DNA of 64,000 nucleotides from JAJEFO01 sp965214325 (GCA_965214325.1 CBDCBG010000006.1:2356001-2420000); one strand, 5' to 3'. Positions 45,829-55,267 are shown, counted from the stretch's first letter. A program made the numbers and translations. Notes: generated by a model not told the origin, from the letters alone.

Positions 45829-47980
45829 GCGGTCGGCCGCCGTTTACGTGCGCCAGTCGACGCAGGGCCAGGTCCTGAGGAACCGGGAATCGCGCGAGCG
45901 CCAGTACCGGCTGGCGGAGCGCGCCCGCGAACTGGGCTGGCCGGAGGACCGCATCGTGGTCATCGACTCCGACCTTGGCCGGAGCGCCGCGTCGCAAGGC
46001 ACGCGGAGCGGCTTCGAGCGGCTTTGCGAACAGGTTGCGCAGGGACGGGTGGGCGCGGTGTTCGGGATCGAAGTGAGTCGCCTCGCTCGAAACACCGTTG
46101 AGTGGTTCCAGCTTCTGGACCTGTGCCGGGTCAACGACACGGTGCTTGTCGAGGACAGCCAGGTCTATTTGCCGGGCCGCGAGGATGATGGCCTGATTCT
46201 GGGCATCAAGGGGACATTTTCTGCAACAGAGCTGTCCGTGCTTCGCGCCCGGATGGAGGGTGGCCGGCGCAGCAAGGCCCAGCGCGGCGAACTCTGTTCG
46301 AGGCCTCCGGTCGGCTTCGTCCGCGAGGGGAACGGGATCCGGAAGGATCCGGACCTTCGGGTCCAGGCAGCGATCGAGGCGGTCTTCGCCCGCTTCCGCG
46401 AGGGCGGGTCGGGACTGCAGGCCACGCATCTTCTGCGGGAGGCGGGCGTGCAGCTCCCGAGCCGGCCGCATGGCGCGGACGCCGTGGCCTGGCGGGACGC
46501 GACCTATTCCCGGGTGAAGGACATCCTGAAGAACCCGGCGATGGGCGGCGCCCATGCCTTCGGGAAGGCGCGGTTCGGCTACCGGGACGACGGGACGCTG
46601 CTGGCGCCGGAGGAGAGGTGGCGGATTCTGAAGCCCGGTCGCCACGAAGGGTACGTGAGCTGGCCGGAATGGGTGGAGGCGCAGGAGACCCTGGCGGCGA
46701 ACTCGACCGTCCGCCACGGGAAGCGGGGCGCGGCGCGCGAGGGGGCGGCGCTTCTCCAGGGCCTCGCCGTCTGCGGCCATTGCGGCAGGTCGGTCCAGGT
46801 CCGGTACAACGAGGGCCGAAGCTGCCACTGCAACCGGCGCACGGCGGACCTCGGGGCAAGACGAAGCTGCCTCTCGGTCGGCGGCATCGCAATCGACAAG
46901 GCCGTCGCCGACCGCTTTCTCGAACTGGTGTCGCCGGCCGGGGCGGAGGCGGCGATGGCGGCGGAGAAGGCGGTCGCGGAGCAGGCGGAAGCGGCGCTGC
47001 GAAGCCAGCGGCTGGAGCTTGAGCACTGCCGCTGCGAGGCCGGCCTCGCGGAACGGCGCTACCGGAAGGTCGATCCCGACAACCGCCTGATCGCGTCGAC
47101 CCTGGAGCGGGAACGGGAGGCGGCGCTGAGGGCGGTGGAGAGCGCGGAGTTCGCGCTGGAGGCCGCCCGGGAGCGGCAGCCCGAGGCTCCGCCGCCGTCG
47201 TTCTTCGCGGACCTCGGCACCGCGCTGGAGCGGGTCTGGAACACGCCGGAGACGACCCGCCGAGACCGCAAGCGCCTGCTTGCCTGTCTTGTCGAGGAAG
47301 TCACGCTCCAGGTGGCCGAGGAAGGCCGGACCGAGGTCGTCATCCATTGGCGGGGCGGTCGGGCGGACGCCCTTTCGGTCAGGCGCAGCAAGCGGAAGCC
47401 GGTCCGCCGGCACGACGACGTCGACACGGTCGAGCTGGTTCGCCGCCTGGCCCGGTTCTGTCCCGACAACCAGATAGCCGGAATCCTGAACGGCCAGGGG
47501 CGGCGGTCGGCGCGCGGGCTGCCGTTCTCGACATCGCTCGTGCGGTCGCTCCGCGGTCGCCACGGTGTTCCGGGCTTCAGTGCGTCGACCGGGGACGAGG
47601 AGGACGGCGAGCTTCTGAGCGTGCGGGCGGCGGCGCGGGAACTCGGGGTTGCGGATTCCACGCCCTGTCGCTGGGTCAACGCCGGCATCCTGCCCGGCGT
47701 CCGCCCGGACGTGCCCGGGGCGCCGCTTCGCGTCCGGATGGGCGCGGACTTCCGCAGCCGGTTCCGTCTCGAGCCGCCGGAGGGGTTCGTCCCGCTCCGG
47801 GAGGCTGTGCAGCGCCTCGGCGTCTCGCGCCAGACGGTCTGGCAAAGGGTCGCGTCCGGGAAGCTGGAGTCCTGCCACGTGAAGCGCGGGGCCGTCCGCG
47901 GCCTTTGCGTCCGGCTGGAAGAGGACGGGCTTCCGCTGTTCGAGGGAACGCCTTCGGACCGGGAGCATGGCAATGCGTGA
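45791..47980 (+). CDS. Large serine recombinase
   Basis: 729 aa. Ser23 in VYVRQSTQGQV starts the catalytic domain, followed by GIEVSRLARNTVEW, then a recombinase domain (LKNPAMGGAHAFGKARF), a zinc ribbon (VCGHCGRSVQVRY), a long coiled coil rich in Ala/Glu/Arg (about residues 385-470), and two C-terminal helix-turn-helix units (LSVRAAARELGVADSTPCRW; VPLREAVQRLGVSRQTVWQR). Similar in order and size to the 706-aa recombinase at 24895-27015, so the two elements are related. Confidence 0.9.
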   Translation: MSGSSRITNRHLERSAAVYVRQSTQGQVLRNRESRERQYRLAERARELGWPEDRIVVIDSDLGRSAASQGTRSGFERLCEQVAQGRVGAVFGIEVSRLARNTVEWFQLLDLCRVNDTVLVEDSQVYLPGREDDGLILGIKGTFSATELSVLRARMEGGRRSKAQRGELCSRPPVGFVREGNGIRKDPDLRVQAAIEAVFARFREGGSGLQATHLLREAGVQLPSRPHGADAVAWRDATYSRVKDILKNPAMGGAHAFGKARFGYRDDGTLLAPEERWRILKPGRHEGYVSWPEWVEAQETLAANSTVRHGKRGAAREGAALLQGLAVCGHCGRSVQVRYNEGRSCHCNRRTADLGARRSCLSVGGIAIDKAVADRFLELVSPAGAEAAMAAEKAVAEQAEAALRSQRLELEHCRCEAGLAERRYRKVDPDNRLIASTLEREREAALRAVESAEFALEAARERQPEAPPPSFFADLGTALERVWNTPETTRRDRKRLLACLVEEVTLQVAEEGRTEVVIHWRGGRADALSVRRSKRKPVRRHDDVDTVELVRRLARFCPDNQIAGILNGQGRRSARGLPFSTSLVRSLRGRHGVPGFSASTGDEEDGELLSVRAAARELGVADSTPCRWVNAGILPGVRPDVPGAPLRVRMGADFRSRFRLEPPEGFVPLREAVQRLGVSRQTVWQRVASGKLESCHVKRGAVRGLCVRLEEDGLPLFEGTPSDREHGNA

Positions 47981-48330
47981 CGACCCGGCCCCGGTCTCGC
48001 TCCGTAAAGCTCGCCGCCAGCGGCGCCGGAAGGCTGTTCAGGCCGCTCCGGGCGGCGAACGTGCGAGAAATTGCAGATCCAGGACGGGATTCCCTGGTGA
48101 CGCCGCCTGCCGCAGGCCCTGTGCGACCGATCGACGTGCGTTCAGGCGGCCGGAACGACGTTTTCGGGCCTCCGCAAGCCGTTCGCACCGCGTAAAGCCG
48201 GAGCGGCGCATTTGCCGCCGTTCCGAGGCATCCAGGATTGTCGTTGTGCTTCAGTGTCTTGCATGCTGAATTCGAAAAGCCCGGACCTCGATCTGAAAAG
48301 GAGCAGTACGATGGATGAATCGAGGCCAGT

Positions 48331-48552
48331 CACCACATTCTTGACTGGAGCTTCGACGAGGACCGCAGCCGGATCCGCACAGGCCATGGGCCGGCGAACA
48401 CGACACTGTTCCGGCGCTCCGCCATCGGGCTGATCAATCAGCGCGGAGTGGAGGTCGCGGAAACGATGCGCGCCGTGGCCAGGAAGCCGAGGCGTGCGCT
48501 CGACATGCTCAGGATGACCGGAAACACGCGGCCGCGGACAGCCGCCGCCTGA
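48331..48552 (+). pseudogene. ISAs1-type transposase, C-terminal part
   Basis: Codons read HHILDWSFDEDRSRIRTGHG, PANTTLFRRSAIGLINQRGV and end after TRPRTAAA at TGA 48550-48552. This is the region that follows HWxxEN in ISAs1 transposases and completes the gene interrupted at 45354. 47981-48330 is the non-coding right part of the recombinase element. Confidence 0.82.
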
Positions 48553-49010
48553 CGTTCTGCATCGCCGAAACCACCGCTCTCCGGCACGCACCGGGGCGAT
48601 CACGCTTGTCCGCACGGTGCCCGGGAGAAGCCGTCAAGCCATGAATCCTCGATCCAGGGCGTCGATCGGGCTGTCCGGGCGTCGGGTGTGCCTTGAATCG
48701 CGACCGAAGGGACCGGAGGCACCACGGAAATCCCTCGAAACGTGACACGCGGCAGAACAGATTTGCCTTGGACTCGTACCCCCGACCGCTTGATCCGAGG
48801 TCAAGTGCTCTGTACAATCGGGCTACGCAGCGTGCGAGCATGCGAGAAGCAACGGGCAGCCGAGGGCACTGCACGGATGATCCTTGGCTCGTTCAGCCGT
48901 GCATGGAAACCCGGCGACGGCTGCCAAGGCCAGTTCAGCGCCAAGGGTTGCACACTTCAAGGGACTGTCGTCCGTTTCAATCGGAACAAGAGACACGCGA
49001 CCGCGCCGCA
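48553..49010. other. Non-coding stretch with a tRNA-like remnant
   Basis: No gene. Holds the degenerate tRNA-like sequence described separately and the 3' flank of the histidine kinase gene on the reverse strand. Confidence 0.55.
48766..48832 (-). pseudogene. Degenerate tRNA-like sequence (Arg type)
   Basis: Reverse strand: CGCTGCGTAGCCCGATTGTA, CAGAGC, then anticodon arm CTTGA-CCTCGGA-TCAAG, then GGTCGGGGGTACGAGTCCAAG. The anticodon stem and T-loop region copy the tRNA-Arg at 43402-43478, but U33 is C, the T stem is mismatched and the acceptor stem does not pair. It appears to be a decayed tRNA-Arg copy. Confidence 0.6.
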
Positions 49011-50414
49011 CTACTTGACGGCCTGGTCTTCCTCGATCACGGCCTTGGGCAGTGTCACAACGAAAGTCGTGCCTTCGGGCCCGGTCTCCCCGAGCGACAG
49101 TTGGCCCCCGTGACCGCGCGCAAGCTCGGCGGCGATGGCAAGACCCAGCCCCGCGCCACCCTTCGAGGCACCGCCCTGAAACGGCGTGAAGAGATGTTCC
49201 CTTGCGCGTGACGGCAAGCCCGGACCCGTGTCGCTGACCTCGATCCGCCAGCACGTGTCATCCTCGGCCGCCGCAATGCGGACCTCTCCGTCGCTCTTGC
49301 TCGCCTCGATTGCCTGCCTGGCATTGCGAACCAGGTTGGACAGGACGCGATAGAGCTGCTCGGCATCGGCGCGCAGGGTCAATCCCGGTGGCACTTCGGC
49401 CATGAACGCGACACGTTCTATCTCGGTGGCCAGTTGTTCCGCATCAACGACATCCTCGACAATGGCGGCAAGGTTGATCAGCATCAGGGCCGGCGAAGGC
49501 TCTTCAGCCTTGCCAAAGGCCAATGTGCGTTCACAAAGATGCACGGCGCGGCTGATCGAATTCATCAGCTTGGGAAGCATCCGGCCCACAACCGGATCGT
49601 CGGAAGCCTCTATCCGGTCAGCGAAAAGCTGCGCCGAAGTCAGGATGTTTCTCAGATCATGGCTCACTTTGGCGACCGCGCTTCCAAGCGAGGCGAGACG
49701 TTCCTTGTGCCGAAGCATGGAAGTCAGTTCGGTCTGCATTGACTTCAGCGCCGCCTCGGCTTCGCCAATTTCACCCGTGCTGGAGGAAGGTTCAATAATG
49801 CGCCGCGCGTCTTCCGGAGCTTCGGCATAGGACAGCATGGCGGAAACCACGCCCCGCATGGGCTTCACCATCAACTGACGAACCGCAAAGAACAGCAGTG
49901 TCGCCGTCACGGCTGAGATGACCGCCGAGAGAACCAGGATCCGCAAGCCGTAGTCCAGCATCGCCTCCCGGAGCGATCCGGTCGGCATGGTGATCTCGAT
50001 CAGGAGTCCTGCGTCCTGCACCGGATGGCCGATGACGCGCACGACTTCGGATCCAGGCTTCATCAACCTTGCCAATGCATCACGGATAAGCGCACTGGGC
50101 GCTGGTTGGCGCATGTCATATGTCGCGGCCACCGGGCTGGGCAGATCCGATGACAATACCAGTTCACGCATTTCGTCGCGCCGCAGGACGACATTGAAGG
50201 CACCGGCATTTTCCAGGAGTTCGAGTTCGAGAGCGGGCTCAATGGCGTCTGCTGCAAGCCTGGCGAGCGAGGCGATTTGCGCCCGCTCCAGGCGGTCCAT
50301 CATGTAGTCCTGTCGGAAACGGGCAACTGACGGCACGAAGATCAGGACTTCGGCCAGCATCACGAACAAGACCGTCAGAACCAGGAATCTACCGGACAGT
50401 GTATGCGGGAACAT
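49011..50414 (-). CDS. Sensor histidine kinase
   Basis: 467 aa. Two membrane segments (about 8-30 and 157-178) enclose a ~125-residue periplasmic sensor domain; a HAMP-like linker follows; phosphoacceptor His252 in AKVSHDLRNIL; N box in LYRVLSNLVRNARQAIE; G1 in VSDTGPGLP and G2 in GGAGLGLAIAAELA. Starts 15 bases after the flavin oxidoreductase stop, so it is the last gene of a three-gene operon. No response regulator is nearby, so it signals to a partner elsewhere or is an orphan. Confidence 0.9.
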   Translation of the reverse strand: MFPHTLSGRFLVLTVLFVMLAEVLIFVPSVARFRQDYMMDRLERAQIASLARLAADAIEPALELELLENAGAFNVVLRRDEMRELVLSSDLPSPVAATYDMRQPAPSALIRDALARLMKPGSEVVRVIGHPVQDAGLLIEITMPTGSLREAMLDYGLRILVLSAVISAVTATLLFFAVRQLMVKPMRGVVSAMLSYAEAPEDARRIIEPSSSTGEIGEAEAALKSMQTELTSMLRHKERLASLGSAVAKVSHDLRNILTSAQLFADRIEASDDPVVGRMLPKLMNSISRAVHLCERTLAFGKAEEPSPALMLINLAAIVEDVVDAEQLATEIERVAFMAEVPPGLTLRADAEQLYRVLSNLVRNARQAIEASKSDGEVRIAAAEDDTCWRIEVSDTGPGLPSRAREHLFTPFQGGASKGGAGLGLAIAAELARGHGGQLSLGETGPEGTTFVVTLPKAVIEEDQAVK

Positions 50415-50429
50415 GTCTCTCTTCCAGCG

Positions 50430-51845
50430 CTACGGGACAAGACGCTGAACAATCCCGACCACTCGCTTGACGGTTTGGCTTTCAAAGAGCTTGGGAGAGA
50501 AGTAAGCCCCGGCGGCCCGCTTGTTGATCTCGCCCAACGTCGGATATGGTGCGACCATTGCCGCAACGCCACCCATCTTCAGGCCATTGGCAATTGCGAG
50601 CGCCCATACGCCAACAAGTTCCCCAGCCGCCTCGCCCACGATGGTCGCACCGATCGGCCTGCCCTTGACCACCATGACCTTGACGAACCCGGAGGTCTTT
50701 CGCGAGGCAATTGCGCGATCGTTCTCGTGATAGCCGAAACGAGCCACGGCAAGTGCAGACCCATGAATCTTCCGGGCCTCGGCTTCGGTCGGTCCTACCT
50801 GCGCGAGTTCGGGGTCGGTGTAGGTCACCCACGGGATATGGAACGTCTTGGACTTTGACGGAAGGCCAAAGAGCATGGAACGAATGATGACGCCCGCATG
50901 GTATCCTGCAACATGGGTGAATTGGAGACCGCCGGCCGCGTCGCCAATGGCGTAGACCCTGCGGTTCGAAACTGACCGGAGACTCGCATTGACCTTCACT
51001 GCCCGGTCATGCGCGACATTGCCCTTGTCAAGATCGAGCTTGTCGATGTTCACTTGGCGGCCCACGGCCATGAGCAGATGAGAGCCCGTGAAGCTTCCCT
51101 GCGTGGTCTTGACCGTGATCTGGCCACCATCCTCGCCGACTTCCTCCGCCAGGGCATCCTCGACAATCTCGACACCTTCGGCGCGCATCTTGTCCAGAAC
51201 GACCGTCGCTGCCTCGGGATCGTCGCGACCGAGCGCCTTCAAGCCCTCGATCACGGTCACCTTCGAGCCAAGACGAACATGTGCCTGCGCCATTTCCATT
51301 CCGATGGGTCCGCCACCGATGACCAGCAAGTGATCAGGGCGCTCGCGCAGATCGAAGATGTTCTCGTTCGTGTAGCAAGCGACCTTGTCCACGCCGGGGA
51401 TCGGCGGCACGAACGGCGACGAGCCAGTCGCGATCACGATGCGGCGGGCCGTGATGACATGATCGCCAGCCTGCACCTCGTTCGGAGAAACGAACCGCCC
51501 GTATTCCCGGATCACGTGGACGCCGAATCCCTCAAACCGTTCCTGGCTGTCTACCGGGGCTATCGTTTCTATGACCTCGAGCACGTGATCCTTGGCTGCG
51601 GCATAGTTCACTTCCGGCGTGACCGGCGTCACGCCGAACGGTTCTCCCGCATTCATGGAATACGCCTGCTTTGCTGCGGCGATCAGGGCTTTCGACGGCA
51701 CGCATCCGAAATTCAGGCAGTCGCCGCCCATCTTGTGGCCTTCGAGAAGAACGACCTTTGCACCCATCTGGCTGGCTCCGGCAGCCACCGAAAGCCCGCC
51801 GGAACCGGCGCCTATGACGAGTATGTCCGTCTTGATCCGCTCCAT
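50430..51845 (-). CDS. Pyridine nucleotide-disulfide oxidoreductase (dihydrolipoamide dehydrogenase-like)
   Basis: 471-aa flavoenzyme. FAD motif VIGAGSGGLSVAAGA (10-24), redox pair Cys43/Cys48 in GGDCLNFGCVPSK, NAD(P) motif VIGGGPIGMEMAQ, second FAD motif YAIGDAAGGLQFTHVA. The C-terminal catalytic His-Glu segment of lipoamide dehydrogenase (HxHPTxxE) is replaced by MVAPYPTLGEINKRA, so the disulfide substrate differs; family members next to TVP38 proteins are often annotated as mercuric reductase-like. It starts one base before the TVP38 stop and is part of the same operon. Confidence 0.87.
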   Translation of the reverse strand: MERIKTDILVIGAGSGGLSVAAGASQMGAKVVLLEGHKMGGDCLNFGCVPSKALIAAAKQAYSMNAGEPFGVTPVTPEVNYAAAKDHVLEVIETIAPVDSQERFEGFGVHVIREYGRFVSPNEVQAGDHVITARRIVIATGSSPFVPPIPGVDKVACYTNENIFDLRERPDHLLVIGGGPIGMEMAQAHVRLGSKVTVIEGLKALGRDDPEAATVVLDKMRAEGVEIVEDALAEEVGEDGGQITVKTTQGSFTGSHLLMAVGRQVNIDKLDLDKGNVAHDRAVKVNASLRSVSNRRVYAIGDAAGGLQFTHVAGYHAGVIIRSMLFGLPSKSKTFHIPWVTYTDPELAQVGPTEAEARKIHGSALAVARFGYHENDRAIASRKTSGFVKVMVVKGRPIGATIVGEAAGELVGVWALAIANGLKMGGVAAMVAPYPTLGEINKRAAGAYFSPKLFESQTVKRVVGIVQRLVP

Positions 51846-51846
51846 C

Positions 51847-52572
51847 TCAGAATGCCTTTCCGCGTATGGCCTTGATCACGATCGGGAGCGTCGCAAGCGC
51901 ACAGAGTCCCAGAATCGGCAGCAGGATCTGCGGTTCGAAAATGATGCCGAGGTTCGGGGTTTCGCCGCGGGCAAAGACGTCACCCAATCCCGCACCAACC
52001 GACGTATAGACCACGCCCCCCGGGATGATGCCGATAAAGGTCGAGATCACGAAACGGCGAAGCGGGACTCCAAGGAACGAGGGCAGCAGGTTTGCAACGA
52101 AGAACGGCACTGCAGGAACTAGACGGATCAGGAAGAGCATGGACCATTGGTTGCTGTCGATCCCGTCCTTGATCGCCTTGATCGCGCCTTCAGAGGCGTC
52201 CAGCTTGCGTTCCAGCCTTTCGCCGAATCCCATGCGGGCTGCCAGGAATATCGCCGTCGCGCCGATCGTGGCTGCGCAGACGTTGAAGAGAAAGCCCGGA
52301 AACGTGGAAAACAGGAACCCGCCCGTCAGTGTCGCAATGGTGGCTCCCGGAAGCGAGAACGCGACGATCACCACATAGGTGGCAATGAACACGAGCACCG
52401 TGAGCAGGTAGTTCGCATCCCGGAAGGCGATCAGCATCTCACGGTTGTCTGCCAGCGCCGCAAAGCTGAGATGGTCACGCAAGGTGAGCGCGCCCACCGC
52501 TGCAACCGCAAGGATGATCAGAAGCGGAAGGCGCTTTGCAAGCCTGCCGATGGGAGTTGTCTCTTCGCTCAT
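51847..52572 (-). CDS. TVP38/TMEM64 family membrane protein (DedA-like)
   Basis: 241-aa inner-membrane protein with about six hydrophobic segments and the SNARE-associated Golgi domain: FSLPGATIATLTGGFLFSTF, NVCAATIGATAIFLAARMGF, IRLVPAVPFFVANLLPSFLG and GIIPGGVVYTSVGAGLGD. First gene of the operon with the flavin oxidoreductase and histidine kinase; this pairing (sometimes fused in other bacteria) suggests redox-linked lipid or metal transport, but no substrate is known. Confidence 0.9.
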   Translation of the reverse strand: MSEETTPIGRLAKRLPLLIILAVAAVGALTLRDHLSFAALADNREMLIAFRDANYLLTVLVFIATYVVIVAFSLPGATIATLTGGFLFSTFPGFLFNVCAATIGATAIFLAARMGFGERLERKLDASEGAIKAIKDGIDSNQWSMLFLIRLVPAVPFFVANLLPSFLGVPLRRFVISTFIGIIPGGVVYTSVGAGLGDVFARGETPNLGIIFEPQILLPILGLCALATLPIVIKAIRGKAF

Positions 52573-52744
52573 GTAGTTCCCTTAAATCACCACTCCGGGC
52601 GAATTTCCATGCCGCTTCCGTAATGAGGCTGCCTTTGTCAAGACCGTCATTCCCTTTCCCTTCCGGCGCGATCAACGTTGCCGGCGATCCGGGAGCGCAT
52701 GCCAAGTCCCAAACCCGGAGCCCGTTGCCGAGTTGGCACTCCTT

Positions 52745-53206
52745 CTACGACACACTGCAGATTTGGGCCGAATTTGCAGGGAGAATCGGTTTCGTGGCCC
52801 GGCAGGACTGCCTCGGCGCGCTGCGGCGCCTGACCGTCCGCATGCGGCCCTTGTCCTGCAGCTTCACGCGCAGACAGCTGTAGCTGAACCCGATGCCGAA
52901 CTCGTCCACCAGCTTCTCGAAAAAGCGCTTTGCCGTGTAGTAGTGGTACCGCGTGTCGAACAGCTCCAGCACTTCCGCCGCCGTGCCCGCCGGGATCCGG
53001 TTGCCCGAAACGCGGTCAAGCCGGCGGTCCGGAAGGCCGTCGTCGCCCCGGGCCCGGTAGCGGCCATCCCAGCGTCGCATGGTCCGCACCGAAACGCCCG
53101 GCGCCTTCGGCGCATCCTCCTGGCCCAGATGCCCCGCCTGCCTCCTGAAGAGGAGTCTCCCGAACTTCGCCTGCCCGTTTCTCTGCGTCGCTCTTGCCAG
53201 TCCCAC
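52745..53206 (-). pseudogene. ISNCY-type transposase, N-terminal fragment
   Basis: About 140 residues with the N-terminal helix-turn-helix of ISNCY elements (APKAPGVSVRTMRRWDGRYR, ARGDDGLPDRRLDRVSGN) and the following AAEVLELFDTRYHYYTAKRF and FEKLVDEFGIGFSYSCLRVK. The catalytic core is missing; the frame degenerates after RTVRRRSAPR. The upstream gap 52573-52744 and downstream gap 53207-53427 hold nothing recognised. Confidence 0.72.
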
Positions 53207-53427
53207 GATTCACCGCTCCCGGAACCTGGGAGCCATTATGGCACCGGACGATTGGCATGTTGCCTGAAGCGGACTTGCGGCTTGGTATCGACATTCTCGT
53301 CCCATTCGGCCGCGCTCCCTGGATTCGAGGCCGTCCAGGGGCCGCTTCCGGGTTCCGGGTGATTCGTTTTCGAGGGTGTGGCGGTGTGCCGGCGATACCC
53401 GGGACATGTCCCGGACGCGGCGACCTC

Positions 53428-55267
53428 TCAGGGCCGGGTCAGGGCGGCGATGGCCTGGCTGCGGTCCAGCTGCAGCCTTCGACGGGTGACAGCAAGGGTC
53501 TCGGCCTGGCGGCGGTTCGCGAAGACCAGCGCCAGCGCGACGTTGTTGAGGCTGGCCCGGTTTGCCGGGCCGTGACCGGTGCGGGTCTGGCAGGCATCCT
53601 CGCCATGGACGCAGTCTCTCTGGCGATGATTCAGGTTTTCCACTGCCCAATGGCCGCGGTCGGCCGAAGCGGATCCCCCGGCGACGCGGCCTTGGCATCG
53701 AGAGAGGTGACGGGACAATCGGTCTCGATGCGGTCCTTCCCGTCCCCTGCGCCGGCATCCGTCTTCAGCGGCTCCCGGCAGCGGGCGATGCGGGCGACCT
53801 GGCCGACGCCAGGGTGGTTGATGGCACCCTTGAGCGGGGTCATGGCATGGATGGAGCGTTGCTCGATGCGTCCATGCGCCTTGACGAAATCCTCCTCGAA
53901 GACGCCGGTGGCATCCCGTTCCCGGTCGATGCCGCCAGGGTCTCGAAGGTCTCCGGGGCGTTGCCCTTGACGGTGAACACGCAGTCGGCGCCGCAGCGCT
54001 GGCGGATCACCTCAGCGGTCTTGCGGGTGGTGTGCAGGGCATCGACGGTGATCACCTTGCCACGGATGTCGCTCCGCTCCATGAGGTCCAGCGTGGCCGC
54101 CCTCTCGCCGCCTTCGTCGCCGAAGTTCAGGAGCGAGAAGGGTGCGCCGGAGGCGTGATCGACCAGGGCCACGGTCTCGTGACGGTCCTCGCCATTCCTG
54201 TTTGCACCCCTTATGCGCTTGCCGTCGGCGGCCAGCGCCCGGCCCGGCTGGATCCGGGGCCTGCTGCAGCGGCCGGCCACCTGCTCGAGCGCCTCGGGAT
54301 CGACCGACTGGATCACCCGGTGGATGGTGGATTTGGAGGGAGGCTCGAAAAGGCCGGTCCTGCGGTTCTTCCATGCGCCGATTGCTTCCAGCTCCGCCTG
54401 CGAGAGAGAGCGCGCGAACCCGGCGGTCGCCAGGCAGCCCTTCATGTTGGCCAGCCCGGCCAGTACATGGCAGGCAAGAACGCAGGCGGCGCCGTGCTTG
54501 CGGCCCTGGGCCCGGCGGAAATCGGCCACCGCTGCCAGCCCGTCATGCAGCGAGCGCATCGCCTCCGGCCCCCGGGGCGCCAGTTCGGGGCCGGAAGGCG
54601 GCATCACCGTCTCCGGCAGCGGCATCGGGTTCGAAAGCGGCTCACGGGCGTCGGTCCTGAGTTGCGTGACCAGGATCTCCTTCGGCTCGCCATGCGGGTC
54701 GGCATGCTGCCCGTTGGACCGGGCATGGCCCTCGGTCTCGCCCAGGCCCTGCCAGCCGGCGGCCCTGTACATGGTGCCGGCAAAGCGCTCCGGGTCGCGG
54801 AAGGTCTCGGCGACGGGCACCCGGTGGCCATGCGCGTCCAGCCAGTCATCGGCCAGCCGCCGGGTCATCCCTGCCAGGAACGTCGAGGCGAGGTTCGGCA
54901 GCACCCCGGGCTCGGCGAGGATCAGGAACCGGGTGTTGTTGGCAATGAGCTCGAGGCGGCGGAACTGCTCGGCCTGCCTCCAGCCGCACCAGCGGTCACG
55001 CGGCCGGCACTTGAAGGCGCCGTTCTGCCACGCGGCCATGCCCAGCCACTGGCCGCGGAAGGTGGCGATGCAGCGAAGGCCGCGCCCGGCAAGCCGGCGA
55101 AAGCCGAGACAGTGGCGCTCGTCCGTCAGCGCGTCCCGGAGCGGGCGCTCATCCGGTCTTGCCAGCCGGGTCCTGACCTCGGACAGGCAGAAGCCTTCCG
55201 GCTTCGCCCGGCGGATCGGGTGGGCGTCCATGCGCGTGCGAATCGACATGGCGGGACTGTCGCACAT
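53428..55267 (-). pseudogene. DruA-domain ISAs1-type transposase with two frameshifts
   Basis: DUF4338 core at the N-terminus (RDALTDERHCLGFRRLAG, LELIANNTRFLILAE, ETFRDPERFAGTMYRAAGW), then ISAs1 transposase: RALAADGKRIRGANRNGEDR (first Asp), KVITVDALHTTRKTAEVIRQ (second Asp), CVFTVKGNAPETFETLAA. The frame changes near 53940 (continuing IDRERDATGVFEEDFVKAHG) and near 53665, where one C appears lost before DRGHWAVENLNHRQRDC (Glu). It ends at RSQAIAALTRP, 53428. Repaired length is about 610 residues. Start may be MSIRTRMD, six codons in. It lies just upstream of the rpmH promoter. Confidence 0.83.

Larger units (their letters stand above)
45355..48336 (+). mobile_element. Serine-recombinase element no. 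2, inserted in the ISAs1-type transposase
   Basis: About 2.98 kb between two copies of CACCAC (45349-45354 and 48331-48336) that flank the break in the transposase. Contains a DUF5372 gene, a small overlapping ORF, and a large serine recombinase on the plus strand, then ~350 non-coding bases. Excision joins the two transposase parts with a one-base frame difference, so either the core is offset slightly or the gene had already decayed. The boundaries are therefore less certain than for element no. 1. Confidence 0.65.

Noticed and set aside
45461..47968. 835-codon reverse-strand frame over the second serine recombinase
   Set aside because: Antisense shadow for the same reason.
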